Origin: Rhizobium sp. AAP43
Lineage (GTDB): Bacteria > Pseudomonadota > Alphaproteobacteria > Rhizobiales > Rhizobiaceae
Length of the DNA stretch: 64,000 nucleotides
Assembly: GCF_001296045.1 (NCBI RefSeq)
Contig: NZ_LJHS01000002.1
Location: 1 to 64,000, forward strand
Direction of reading: 5' to 3'
The notes under the pieces are model-generated. The model made no database searches and was not told the DNA's origin. It saw only the letters and a program-made list of their open reading frames with translations. Shown here piece after piece: positions 1 to 9,400 of this stretch (positions are counted from its first letter, which is position 1; each line of letters begins with the position of its first letter). A program made the position numbers and the translations under genes.

Positions 1-61
1 GGAGCGATCCCGACCGGCGGCGAAGCTTGGTTTTTTGACAGATTGAACACCACCGCTTCCC

Positions 62-312
62 CCTCATCCTGAGGTGGGAGCGAATGCGACCCTCGAAGGA
101 CGAGGCCACCCCGCCACCCCTCATGCTGAGGCGGGAGCGAATGCGACATCAGAAGCACGAGGCCAGCCCAGCCAGGTTGATGGGATGCTTCGAGGCCCGC
201 GCTCTGCGCGTGCGCCTCAGCATGAGGGCCGAGCGCACTCAGCCCTCCCTCTCCCACAGTGGGGAGAGGAGCCACGGCGATACCCGCCGTCTTCCTCGGG
301 CTTGTCCCGAGG
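62..312. repeat. Rhizobial palindromic intergenic repeats
   Basis: Bases 1-428 show no convincing gene; the reading frames crossing them are antisense shadows of the next gene. The stretch is full of short palindromes. CCTCATGCTGAGG at 119-131 returns as its exact inverse at 215-227; a variant, CCTCATCCTGAGG, lies at 62-74. The 12-mer GAGCGAATGCGA occurs at 78-89 and 135-146. Further hairpins are CTCTCCC/GGGAGAG (249-268) and CCTCGGG/CCCGAGG (294-312). These resemble the dispersed RIME-like elements of rhizobia (family recognised from memory). Confidence 0.7.
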
Positions 313-428
313 ATCTGCCAAGGCCGGCAGCGGGGGAGACGGTTCTGTTGCAAGAGGCCCAACTCTTGCAAAGCGCCACTTGGCCGCAAGCATGCGAGAA
401 GGGGCGCCAAGCGCCCCAACCCTGTTTC

Positions 429-2642
429 TCAAGCCGCCTTGGCAGCAGCACCATAGGGGTCGAACCGACCATAGAAGGTTTCGCCCTTGGCGGCGAGGTC
501 CTTCAGGAGCGGTGTCGGCTGGAAGTGGTCGCCATAGGATGCGGCCAATGTTTCGCAGAGTTCCACAAAGGTCTTCACGCCCATGCCGTCGATGTAAGAC
601 AGCGCACCACCGGTGTAAGGCGCGAAGCCGAAGCCGAGGATGGAGCCGATATCGGCTTCGCGGGGATCGGTGACGATGCCTTCCTCGACAGTGCGGGCCG
701 CTTCGAGCGCGATGGTGGCCAGGAAGCGCTGCTGCAGAACCTTGACGTCAACGGCATCCGGTTTCTGCTGCGGATAGAGGTCCTTCAGGCCCGGCCAGAT
801 ATGCTTCTTGGCGGGCTTTGCCGGATAGTCGTAAAAACCCTTGCCATTCTTGCGGCCGCGGCGATCGAGGTCATCGACCATCTTGTTGATCAGCGACATG
901 TGCTCGACCTTGACCGAGCTTGCCCCAAGATCCGCAATCGAGGCCTTCATGATCTTCTGGCTGAGATCGACGGCGACTTCGTCGTTGAGCGACAGCGGGC
1001 CGACCGGCATGCCGGCGAACTTGGCGGCATTTTCGATCATGACCGGCGGCACGCCTTCGGCCAGCATGTCATAGGCTTCGTTGATGTAGCGGAAGACGCA
1101 GCGGTTGACGAAGAAGCCGCGGGTGTCATTGACGACAATCGGGGTCTTCTTGATCGCGGCGACGTAATCGAGCGCCACGGCCAGCGCCTTGTCGCCGGTT
1201 TCCTTGCCGAGAATGACTTCGGTCAGCATCATCTTTTCGACGGGCGAGAAGAAGTGGATGCCGATGAAATCGACCGGGCGCTTGGAGTTTTCGGCCAAGC
1301 CGGTGATCGGCAGGGTCGAGGTATTAGAGGCGAAGATTGCGCCTTCCGGCAGCACGGCCTCGACCTTCTCGATCACGGCCTTCTTGACGTCACGATCCTC
1401 GAAGACAGCCTCGATGACCAGATCGGCATCGGCGAGCAGCGTATAATCGTCGGACGGTGTGATCAGGGCGAGCAGCTTGTCGCCGTCATCCTTGGTCATC
1501 TTGCCCTTACCGACGGCACCGGCGACGAGGCCTTCGCAGACGGATTTGCCTTTGCCCGCAGCCTCCATGTCACGATCGATCAGCACGACCGGAATGCCGG
1601 CAGCGGCCGTTACATAGCCGATGGAGGCGCCCATGAAGCCGGCGCCGACGACGCCAACCTTCTTGAGTTCCGTCTTCGGCTGGCCGGCCGGGCGGCGGGC
1701 GCCCTTGTTAAGCTCCTGGAGCGAGACGAACAGCGAGCGGATCATCGAGAAGGCTTCGGTGGTCTGCAGGATTTCGGTGAAGTAGCGCTGCTCGATCCTG
1801 AGGCCGGTCTCGAAGGGCACCTGCAGGCCTTCGTAGACGCTTTTCAGGATGGCAAGCGCTGCCGGATAGTTGCCGGCGGTTTCGCGGCGCAGGATGGCGG
1901 AAGCGGCCGGCCAAAGCTGGGCAGCAGCCGGTGTCCAGATGCCCCCGCCGGGAACCTTGAAGCCCTTTTCGTCCCAGGGGGCGACCGGCTTCAGACCGTC
2001 CTTGATCATCTGCTTGGCAGCGTTGATCAGCTCACCCGGCTCGACGGCCTGGTGGATGAGGTTCATCGCCTTGGCACGGGCGGCCGTCAGGCTCGAGCCC
2101 GTGGTCATCATCTGCAGGGCATCCTGCGTGTTGGCGAGACGTGCCACGCGCTGCGTGCCGCCGGCGCCGGGGAAGATCCCGACCTTGACTTCCGGAAGCG
2201 CGATCTTGACCGACTTGGCATTGGAGGCGACGCGACCATGGCAGGCGAGCGAGAGTTCGAAGGCGCCGCCCATGCAGGTGCCATTGATGGCGGAGACCCA
2301 GGGCTTGCCATTGGTTTCGATCTTGCGCCACAGCCAGGTCATCCGCCCGACGGCCTCGAAGATCTTCTGGATGGCGCCGGCCGGGTCCTTGGCCCGCTCG
2401 GCTGCGATCGTCTCAAACATGCCCTTGATCATGGTCAGATCAGCGCCGCCGGAGAAGGTCGACTTGCCGGAGGTGAAGACCACGCCCTTGACGCCGTCAT
2501 CGGCCACCGTCTGGTCGATGATCTTTTCGATCTCGTCCATGACTTCAACGGTGAAGACATTCATCGACTTGTCGGGCATGTCCCAGGTCACGAGGGCAAT
2601 GCCGTCTGCGTCGGTCTCGATGGTGAAATTCTTGTAGGTCAT
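429..2642 (-). CDS. fadJ: 3-hydroxyacyl-CoA dehydrogenase / enoyl-CoA hydratase (FadJ/FadB type)
   Basis: Bifunctional beta-oxidation enzyme of 737 residues: it hydrates 2-enoyl-CoA and then oxidises the 3-hydroxyacyl-CoA with NAD+. The N-terminal crotonase domain (about 1-200) carries the oxyanion segment SGGADL near 64 and the two glutamates expected for catalysis at about E129 (GGAFEL) and E151 (LPEVKVG). The dehydrogenase half starts with a Rossmann motif, GAGFMG (333-338), and has the catalytic histidine in GIHFFSP (H463). The length matches the FadB/FadJ family. A GAGGA ribosome site precedes the ATG. It is the last gene of a leftward acyl-CoA dehydrogenase, thiolase, FadJ run. Calling it fadJ rather than fadB is a naming choice, since the thiolase partner is encoded separately upstream. 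Confidence 0.95.
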   Translation of the reverse strand: MTYKNFTIETDADGIALVTWDMPDKSMNVFTVEVMDEIEKIIDQTVADDGVKGVVFTSGKSTFSGGADLTMIKGMFETIAAERAKDPAGAIQKIFEAVGRMTWLWRKIETNGKPWVSAINGTCMGGAFELSLACHGRVASNAKSVKIALPEVKVGIFPGAGGTQRVARLANTQDALQMMTTGSSLTAARAKAMNLIHQAVEPGELINAAKQMIKDGLKPVAPWDEKGFKVPGGGIWTPAAAQLWPAASAILRRETAGNYPAALAILKSVYEGLQVPFETGLRIEQRYFTEILQTTEAFSMIRSLFVSLQELNKGARRPAGQPKTELKKVGVVGAGFMGASIGYVTAAAGIPVVLIDRDMEAAGKGKSVCEGLVAGAVGKGKMTKDDGDKLLALITPSDDYTLLADADLVIEAVFEDRDVKKAVIEKVEAVLPEGAIFASNTSTLPITGLAENSKRPVDFIGIHFFSPVEKMMLTEVILGKETGDKALAVALDYVAAIKKTPIVVNDTRGFFVNRCVFRYINEAYDMLAEGVPPVMIENAAKFAGMPVGPLSLNDEVAVDLSQKIMKASIADLGASSVKVEHMSLINKMVDDLDRRGRKNGKGFYDYPAKPAKKHIWPGLKDLYPQQKPDAVDVKVLQQRFLATIALEAARTVEEGIVTDPREADIGSILGFGFAPYTGGALSYIDGMGVKTFVELCETLAASYGDHFQPTPLLKDLAAKGETFYGRFDPYGAAAKAA

Positions 2643-2716
2643 GTTGGGATTCCTCTTCCCTAGATGTCGCCGATGTCGCCGCCGCTCCTCGTTGGGTGCG
2701 ATCTGGCGGGGTTAAG

Positions 2717-2806
2717 CCCCTCCCCCTTGTGGGGAGGGGTTGGGGAGGGGATCGTGTGCAAAAGGCCCCTCCCGCCTGCCGGCCACCCTCCCCACACGGG
2801 GGAGGG
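2717..2806. repeat. Palindromic repeat pair between fadA and fadJ
   Basis: The 174-base gap holds two GC-rich hairpins: CCCCTCCCC-CTTGT-GGGGAGGGG at 2717-2739 and CCCTCCCC-ACAC-GGGGGAGGG at 2786-2806. They look like members of a dispersed rhizobial repeat and could attenuate or process the transcript between the two genes. No T-run follows, so they are not annotated as terminators. Confidence 0.6.
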
Positions 2807-2816
2807 TTAGACCCCA

Positions 2817-4025
2817 TCAAACGCGCTCGATTACCGTCGCCGTGCCCATGCCGGCGCCGATGCAGAGCGTGACCAGCGCGGTGTTCAGGTCGCGGCGTTC
2901 CAGCTCGTCGAGAACCGTGCCGAGGATCATCGCGCCAGTAGCGCCCAGCGGATGACCCATGGCGATTGCGCCGCCAGCGACATTCATCTTGGAATGGTCG
3001 ACGTTGAAATGCTGCATGAAGCGCAGGACGACGGCGGCGAAGGCTTCGTTCAGTTCGAACAGGTCAAAGTCGGAGATCTTCATGCCGGTGCGCTTCAGGA
3101 GCTTTTCGGTCACGTCAACCGGGCCGGTCAGCATGAGCGCCGGATCGGAGCCGATATTGGTGAAAGCGCGGATACGGGCACGCGGCTTCAGGCCCATCGA
3201 GTCACCACCGGCCCTGGAGCCGACGAGAACGGCGGCAGCGCCGTCGACGATACCGGACGAGTTCCCGGCGTGGTGGATGTAGTTGATCCGCTCGATTTCC
3301 GGATGGGCCTGGATGGCCACGGCTTCGAAGCCGCCCATTTCGCCGGGCATCTGGAAGGAGGGCTGCAGGCTGGCAAGAGACTGCATGTCGGTGCCAGGAC
3401 GCATGTGCTCGTCGCGGTCGAGGATGACGAGGCCGTTACCATCCTTCACGGGGATGACGGACTTGGCAAAGTTGCCGGCAGCCCAGGAGGCGGCGGAGCG
3501 CTTCTGGCTCTCGACGGCATAGGCGTCGACGTCGTCCCGGGTGAAGCCATACTTGGTGGCGATCAGATCGGCGGACACGCCCTGCGGCATGAAATAGCCG
3601 GGGAAGTTGACCGAGGGGTCCATGTACCAGGCGCCGCCCGACATGCCCATGCCGACGCGCGACATGCTTTCGACACCACCGGCAATGACGATGTCGTCGG
3701 AGCCTGCCACGACCTTGCCGGCAGCAAGGTTGATGGCATCAAGGCCGGAGGCGCAGAAGCGCGAGATCTGAATGCCAGGGGCGGCGAAATCATAACCGGC
3801 CTCGAAGGCGGCGGCCTTCGGGATGACGGCGCCGGCTTCCATGACCGGATCGACGCAACCGAAGATGATGTCATCGACGGTCGATGTGTCGAGGCCGTTG
3901 CGGTCGCGCAGTGCTTCCAGCGTCTTGGCGGCCAGACGCGGGGTCGGCACTTCGTGCAGCGAACCGTCCTTCTTGCCGCGGCCGCGGGGCGTGCGTACGT
4001 GGTCGTAAATGAAGACTTCAGTCAT
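2817..4025 (-). CDS. fadA: Acetyl-CoA C-acyltransferase (thiolase)
   Basis: Thiolase of 402 residues that cleaves 3-ketoacyl-CoA with CoA in the last step of beta-oxidation. Visible family signatures are the nucleophilic cysteine in SRFCASGLD (C91), the glycine-rich segment with histidine AMGHPLGATGA, and the C-terminal CIGAGMG containing the second catalytic cysteine. The start at 4025 (MTEVFIYDH) was chosen because the frame is open further upstream only through the repeat-filled spacer, and a GGGAGAG ribosome site lies just before this ATG. It sits between the acyl-CoA dehydrogenase and FadJ genes on the same strand, so all three activities needed for one beta-oxidation cycle are together. 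Substrate chain-length preference cannot be read from sequence. Confidence 0.94.
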   Translation of the reverse strand: MTEVFIYDHVRTPRGRGKKDGSLHEVPTPRLAAKTLEALRDRNGLDTSTVDDIIFGCVDPVMEAGAVIPKAAAFEAGYDFAAPGIQISRFCASGLDAINLAAGKVVAGSDDIVIAGGVESMSRVGMGMSGGAWYMDPSVNFPGYFMPQGVSADLIATKYGFTRDDVDAYAVESQKRSAASWAAGNFAKSVIPVKDGNGLVILDRDEHMRPGTDMQSLASLQPSFQMPGEMGGFEAVAIQAHPEIERINYIHHAGNSSGIVDGAAAVLVGSRAGGDSMGLKPRARIRAFTNIGSDPALMLTGPVDVTEKLLKRTGMKISDFDLFELNEAFAAVVLRFMQHFNVDHSKMNVAGGAIAMGHPLGATGAMILGTVLDELERRDLNTALVTLCIGAGMGTATVIERV

Positions 4026-4070
4026 CGTCTCTCTCCCTTGGGCGCACAGGGGCGCCGGAATTTTTTCCCT

Positions 4071-4205
4071 CTTCTCCCCAGCGGGGAGAAGTGCCGAGCG
4101 AATGCGAGGCGATGAGGGGGCCGATTGCGCAAGCGCCCCCTCATCCCAGGCGCAACGCGTTGCGCCTAACCTAATGGGCCACCTTCTCCCCGATGGGGAA
4201 AAGGG
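4071..4205. repeat. Palindromic repeat block between acyl-CoA dehydrogenase and thiolase genes
   Basis: The 185-base spacer is built almost wholly of inverted repeats: CTTCTCCCC-AGC-GGGGAGAAG (4071-4091), GGGGGC/GCCCCC around 4115-4140, and a perfect 20-bp palindrome at 4148-4167 with half AGGCGCAACG. The 12-mer GAGCGAATGCGA at 4096-4107 is the same one found twice in bases 78-146, so the two blocks belong to one repeat family. Confidence 0.7.
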
Positions 4206-4210
4206 GAAGA

Positions 4211-6004
4211 TCAAAACGCCTCGGCGGCCATTTCCATCAGGCTGTCGGCACCGGTTTCGATGCGGGCCTTGCGCAAGGCCGTCTCCGGCATGACCTTTTC
4301 CATGTAGAAGCGGCCGGTCAACAGCTTGTTCTTGTAGTAGTCGGCATCGCCGGAACCGGACGCCAGGTTGTCGTTCGCCGCCTTGGCCATCTTGGCCCAC
4401 ATATAGCCGAGCACGACGAGGCCGAAGAGGTGCATGTAGTCGGTGGAGCCGGCACCGGCATTGTCGGGCTTGGCCATGGCGTTCTGCATGAACCACATGG
4501 TCGCGGCCTGCAGGTCGTTCAGGCCCTTCTTCAGGCTCTTGGTGAAGGCGGTGAGGTTCTCGTCCGACCGATTTTCTTCGCAGAAATCACCGATTTCCTT
4601 GAAAAGCGCCATGACCGCACGACCGCCATTGAGGCCGAGCTTGCGGCCGACGAGGTCAAGCGCCTGGATGCCGTTGGCACCTTCGTAGATCATCGCGATG
4701 CGGGCATCGCGGACATACTGGGACATGCCCCATTCTTCGATATAGCCGTGGCCGCCATAGACCTGCTGCGCCATGACGGCGTGGTCGAAGCCCTTGTCGG
4801 TCAGGACACCCTTCAGGATCGGCGTCATCAGGCCGAGGATATCATCTGCCGCCTGACGCTCAGCAGCATCGGTAGAGCGGTGGGCGATGTCGGACTTCAG
4901 CGCCGTCCAGAGCGTGAAGGCGCGACCGGCTTCGTTGAAGGACTTGATCGTCAGCAGAGCGCGACGGATATCCGGGTGCACAATGATCGGATCGGCCTTC
5001 TTTTCCGGCGCCTTGACGCCCGACAGAGAGCGGCCCTGGATGCGTTCGCGGGCATAGTTTGCGGCGTTCTGATAGGCGATTTCGGAGATCGACAGACCCT
5101 GCAGGCCAACGCCCAGGCGGGCCTCGTTCATCATGACGAACATGGCCGCCAGGCCCTTGTTCTCGGCGCCGATCAGGTAACCGGTCGCCTCGTCATAGTT
5201 CATCACGCAGGTCGCGTTGCCGTGGATGCCCATCTTGTGCTCGATGGCACCGCAGGTGACCGTGTTGCGGCTGCCGACCGAACCGTCGTCGCCGACCATG
5301 AACTTCGGCACGATGAACAGCGAGATACCCTTGGTGCCCTCCGGTGCGCCTTCGATACGGGCGAGCACGAGATGGATGATATTATCCGACATGTCGTGTT
5401 CGCCGGCGGAGATGAAGATCTTCTGGCCGGAAATCTTGTAGGAACCGTCACCGTTCGGAACGGCCTTGGTCCGCAGCAGGCCGAGGTCGGTGCCGCAGTG
5501 CGGCTCGGTGAGGTTCATCGTGCCGGTCCAGACGCCTTCGACCATCTTCGGCAGGTATTTCTGCTTCTGCTCGTCAGAGCCATGCACCAGGATCGCGGCG
5601 ATCGCGCCCTGGGTCAGGCCCGGATACATCATCAGCGCCATATTGGCGGATGACATGTATTCACCAACGGCGGAATGCAGCGTGTAGGGCAGGCCCTGGC
5701 CGCCGTATTCGGCCGGGATGGACAGGCCGAGCCAGCCACCCTGACAGTAGGCGTCATAGGCCTGCTTGAAGCCCTTCGGCGTCTTGACCGAAGCGTCATC
5801 GGCGCGGACGCAGCCTTCCTGGTCGCCGGAAAGGTTGAGCGGGAAAAGCTGCTCTTCCGCAAGCTTTGCCGCCTCACCGACAATCGCCTCGACCATATCC
5901 GGGGTCGCGTCCTCAAAGCCGGGCAGATTGTTGTAGCGCTCCAGGCCAAGGACGTCGTTGAGAATGAAAAGCGTGTCGTTCACGGGGGCCTTGTAGACGG
6001 GCAT
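4211..6004 (-). CDS. Acyl-CoA dehydrogenase with extended C-terminal domain
   Basis: Flavoprotein of 597 residues catalysing alpha,beta-dehydrogenation of an acyl-CoA. It has the N-terminal, middle and C-terminal acyl-CoA dehydrogenase domains in order, then an extra helical domain (about 465-590) typical of the roughly 600-residue subfamily often annotated DmdC or FadE-like. The catalytic-base glutamate is probably E441 in [11 protein letters not shown] strong GGAGGAAG ribosome site precedes the ATG. It is the first gene of the leftward run with the thiolase and FadJ. A 22-bp imperfect palindrome (TTGACGT-N8-ACGTCAA, 6068-6089) lies 64 bases upstream and overlaps a possible promoter, TTTACG-N17-TATAAG. 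General fatty acyl-CoA oxidation is more likely than the dimethylsulfoniopropionate pathway, given the neighbours. Confidence 0.9.
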   Translation of the reverse strand: MPVYKAPVNDTLFILNDVLGLERYNNLPGFEDATPDMVEAIVGEAAKLAEEQLFPLNLSGDQEGCVRADDASVKTPKGFKQAYDAYCQGGWLGLSIPAEYGGQGLPYTLHSAVGEYMSSANMALMMYPGLTQGAIAAILVHGSDEQKQKYLPKMVEGVWTGTMNLTEPHCGTDLGLLRTKAVPNGDGSYKISGQKIFISAGEHDMSDNIIHLVLARIEGAPEGTKGISLFIVPKFMVGDDGSVGSRNTVTCGAIEHKMGIHGNATCVMNYDEATGYLIGAENKGLAAMFVMMNEARLGVGLQGLSISEIAYQNAANYARERIQGRSLSGVKAPEKKADPIIVHPDIRRALLTIKSFNEAGRAFTLWTALKSDIAHRSTDAAERQAADDILGLMTPILKGVLTDKGFDHAVMAQQVYGGHGYIEEWGMSQYVRDARIAMIYEGANGIQALDLVGRKLGLNGGRAVMALFKEIGDFCEENRSDENLTAFTKSLKKGLNDLQAATMWFMQNAMAKPDNAGAGSTDYMHLFGLVVLGYMWAKMAKAANDNLASGSGDADYYKNKLLTGRFYMEKVMPETALRKARIETGADSLMEMAAEAF

Positions 6005-6051
6005 CGGGCATCTTCCTCCAAAGACAAAATTCCGACCGGATCGGACTGGGT

Positions 6052-6089
6052 GTGCTTATACAAATAATTGACGTGCGCGTAAACGTCAA
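6052..6089 (-). promoter_or_regulatory. Promoter with palindromic operator for the beta-oxidation cluster
   Basis: On the minus strand, TTTACG and TATAAG are separated by 17 bases. The -35 side overlaps a 22-bp imperfect palindrome with arms TTGACGT and ACGTCAA (6068-6089). The arms resemble operators of MerR-family LiuR-type regulators of acyl-CoA catabolism (from memory, not verified). A close variant stands at 55285-55306. The rest of the 6005-6402 spacer holds only podJ control sequences. Confidence 0.5.
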
Positions 6090-6232
6090 AGTTCTCTCTG
6101 ATGTTTTTTTGCCGCGCCAGCCCTCGCCCCTCCGACGATGAAACTGGCACAGGCTGGCTGGAACCGGAAGGTCACGCGGAGGCGCATCGTCCTGAAGCCA
6201 AAAAGAGAATTTTACCCATGTCTTAACTGCTT

Positions 6233-6287
6233 CTTTACCATGTTTCCCGAAAAGTTGACGTGAAAGCCGGTGATCCGCAATCGATTC
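6233..6287 (+). promoter_or_regulatory. CtrA-like box and GANTC site upstream of podJ
   Basis: TTAA-N7-TTTA at 6233-6247 is one mismatch from the CtrA consensus TTAA-N7-TTAA. A possible -35, TTGACG (6255-6260), follows, and a CcrM methylation site GATTC is at 6283-6287. PodJ is a cell-cycle-regulated polarity factor in related bacteria, so the position is sensible, but the individual motifs are short and could occur by chance. Confidence 0.35.
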
Positions 6288-6402
6288 CGACCGTGCCGCA
6301 ACACATCCCTTTCTGGGCGTGACGCGGAGGTCGAAATTCCGAAGCACCAGCGACCCCATCCGCGGCATCGGCTCCGGCCGACACCATCGAAGCGAGCAGA
6401 AC

Positions 6403-9400
6403 ATGAACGGATCTCGATCCCCCTCCCAGCGCCCCGGCGGCACGTCTTCGCTGGACGCGCTGAGCCGCACCATTGAAGGGCTCGAGGCACGCATCGGGGA
6501 CCTGATGGAACAAAGCGGACGCCGCCGCGAGGAACCCGCGCGGGAAATGTTCCGCCGGCCGGACGAAGCGCCGCGTACGGACAGCCCGTTCCGGCCCGAC
6601 CCATTGCGCGAAATCCGCGAACGCCAGCGTGCGCTTGAGGAAAGCCGCAATCGCCTGCCCGAGCGCCCGCCCGTAGTGCAGCGTGCAACCGATATGCTGC
6701 CGCCGCAGACGGTCGCAAAGCGTGAACCCTTGCCACAGGCACCCGTACTCCGGGAGCCCGCAGCCCGCGACACCCAAACGGCTTATGCGCCGCGCCAGCC
6801 GATGCGCAGCCAGGAGCGTGAAACAGATTTTGCCCATGCGCTGATCGGTCTCCGGCAGGACCTGAAGAAGGACATTGCCGACAGCCTGTCCCGCGAAGTG
6901 CTGGGCCTGCGCGAAGAAATGCGCTCGATCCGGGCGCTGGCGGAAGACAGCCGCCCGAACGACATGATGCGCGCAGACATTGCCCGCCTCGCCGATGGCA
7001 TCCAGCATCTGGACGCCTCCCGGACCCCCGGCACGGATGGTCTTCGCGAAGACTTCAACGCCCTTCGCTCCCTGATGGACGGGCTTGCCCGCGAAGATTC
7101 CGTCGAGCGGATGGAGCGCCGCTGGAACGATGTGGAAGTTCGGCTTGACCAATTCGATCCGGATGCGCTGCGCGAGGAGATCCTGCGCCTGGCCGACCGG
7201 CTGGACAGCATCAAGGCCCAGCTCGGCGGCATGGCCGACAGCGGCGCAATCCGGATGCTGGAAGACAAGCTGGTGACGGTCGCCTCGGCGCTCGAACAGA
7301 TCAGCGCGCAGATGGACCCGAACGAACGCCTCGTGATGGAGCAGTTTGCCGGGCTCGACATCCGACTGGATGAGATCAGCCGCGCGATTGCTGCCAGCCG
7401 CACCAATACCTCGACCGATCCGGCCAACTTTCAGCGGCTCGAAGAGCGGCTGGTTTCGCTGGCGATGCAGATCGAAGACCTGGCGGTCCGCCCGACTTCG
7501 GAGCCCGACACTTCGCGCGAGCTCGCCGATCGGCTGGAAATCCTGGCCGAGCGGATCGAGCAGCTATCGGCCGAACAGAGTGCGGCCCGGATCGAAGAAC
7601 GGATCGACCAACTGTCGCTGATGCTGGAACAGAACCGCCAGCCCTCCGACATGCCGGAACTGACCGGCTATCTCGCCGATATCTCGCGCAAGATCGATGC
7701 CTTTGACCATGGCTCGGCCAATGATCGCCTTGCCGACCGGCTGGAAATCCTGGCCCGCCGGATAGAAGAGCTGGACATGCCGGCCGCGACTGCAACCATC
7801 GACGACAGCGCCCTGCGCGACCTCGAAGGCCGACTGAATGCCGTGGTCGACCGGCTGGAAGAAAGCCATGTGACCCAGCCGGGCCTCGAAAGCGCCAGCC
7901 TGCGCGGGCTTGAAGAGCAGATCGCCCATCTTTCGGCCCTGATTAGCCAGCCGTCGTCGAACCCGGACGTATCTGACCGGATCGCGGCGCTGGAAGACTA
8001 TGTTGCGACCAGCGACGAATACATCATCGAGGCCGCCCGCCAGGCAGCCGAAACGGTGATGGCGAATTTCTCGCAGTACAACGCACACTCAGGGAGCGCC
8101 AATAGCGGCGATATCACCGCGCTTTCGGCGCTTGCCGAACATCTGAAGCAGCTCGAAGATTACTCGCGTCACTCGGAAGAGCGGACCCACCGCACCTTCG
8201 AGGCGCTGCACGACACGCTTGTGCAGATCGCTGGAAGGCTCGATGAATTGCACGAGTCCGCCCATCACGATGGCGGAACCGCGGCCCATGCCGCACAGCC
8301 GGCCGCGCCGCAGTGGAGCCAGCCGGCAGCCTATGCCGCACCGGCCGTTTCCGCGATGACGCGGCTTGCCGATGAAGATACAGCGCCGCAGACCATCCGC
8401 CAGCCGGAACCGGAGCCTGTCGTCCAGCCGAGCTTCCGCGTGCCGGAAGCAGTACCTGCACCAGAGCCGGTCCAGCCCGTTTCGCATCATCCGATCGACG
8501 AGGAACTGCTCGCGGCTGCCGATGAATTTGCCCAGTCGATGACGGCACTTCCCGTCATTGAGGCCGAACGGCAAAAGGCGGAGACCAAGCCGAGCCTTTT
8601 GGCCGGGCTTGGCCGAAAGATTTTGCCGGGCCGGAAGGATACCCAGCCGCCCGCGACGCCAAAGGCGACCCCAGCTGCGGCCAAGGCAACGGGCGAAGCG
8701 CGGACCTTCATCGAGCCCTCGCCCTCCATTGATCCGGTCGACGTGCTGCCGCAGGACGACGCCAATGAATTGCTGGAGCCGGGCTCGGGTGCGCCTGATG
8801 TCCGCAAGATCCTGGAACGGGTGCGTGCGAGCCAACAGGCCCAGTCGCGCCAGAGCCCCACGGACGCGCGCGATGCCGACCGGACCGACTACATTGCCGC
8901 TGCCCGTCGTGCCGCCCAGGCCGCTGCGATGGAGATGAACCGCGCGCAGAAGACCGGAACGACTGCCCGGGCAAGCGCCGAGGACAAGGCGAGGGATGCC
9001 GGAAAAGGGGCCGAGAAAACGTCCCTGTTCGGTCGCTATCGTCGTCCGATCCTGATTGCCGTTGGCGCCATTCTGCTCGCGGCCATGGCAATGCCGCTGG
9101 TCAACACCTTCATGCAGACGCCGGCGCCTGCGCTCGTCGAAGAACCCGCCGTCGTTGAGCCGCAGGCGGCTCCTGCCGAGACGGGTGACGAAAGCGGCGC
9201 CATCGACATGCCGGCCGCCGGTGATGCCGGACAGGCCGAGACCAATCTTGCGGCCGCCAGCCCCAAGGATAGCGTGACGGCGCCGATTGTGAGAGCCGTA
9301 GAGGCCGATCCGCAGCCGCTGCTCGACGGCCCTGCCACGGTAAACCCTGCCGCAGTCGACACCCTTGAACCGGCTGGACCGCTGGCCGCGGCCAGCACGC

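Noticed and set aside
84..2663. 859-residue rightward open frame
   Set aside because: It is the antisense shadow of fadJ; composition is Asp/Gly/His/Arg rich, with no domain, and the opposite strand has all FadJ motifs.
4193..5653. 486-residue rightward frame
   Set aside because: Antisense shadow of the acyl-CoA dehydrogenase gene.
6319..6402. 28-residue N-terminal extension of PodJ
   Set aside because: Arg-rich, unlike known PodJ starts; kept as a possibility only.
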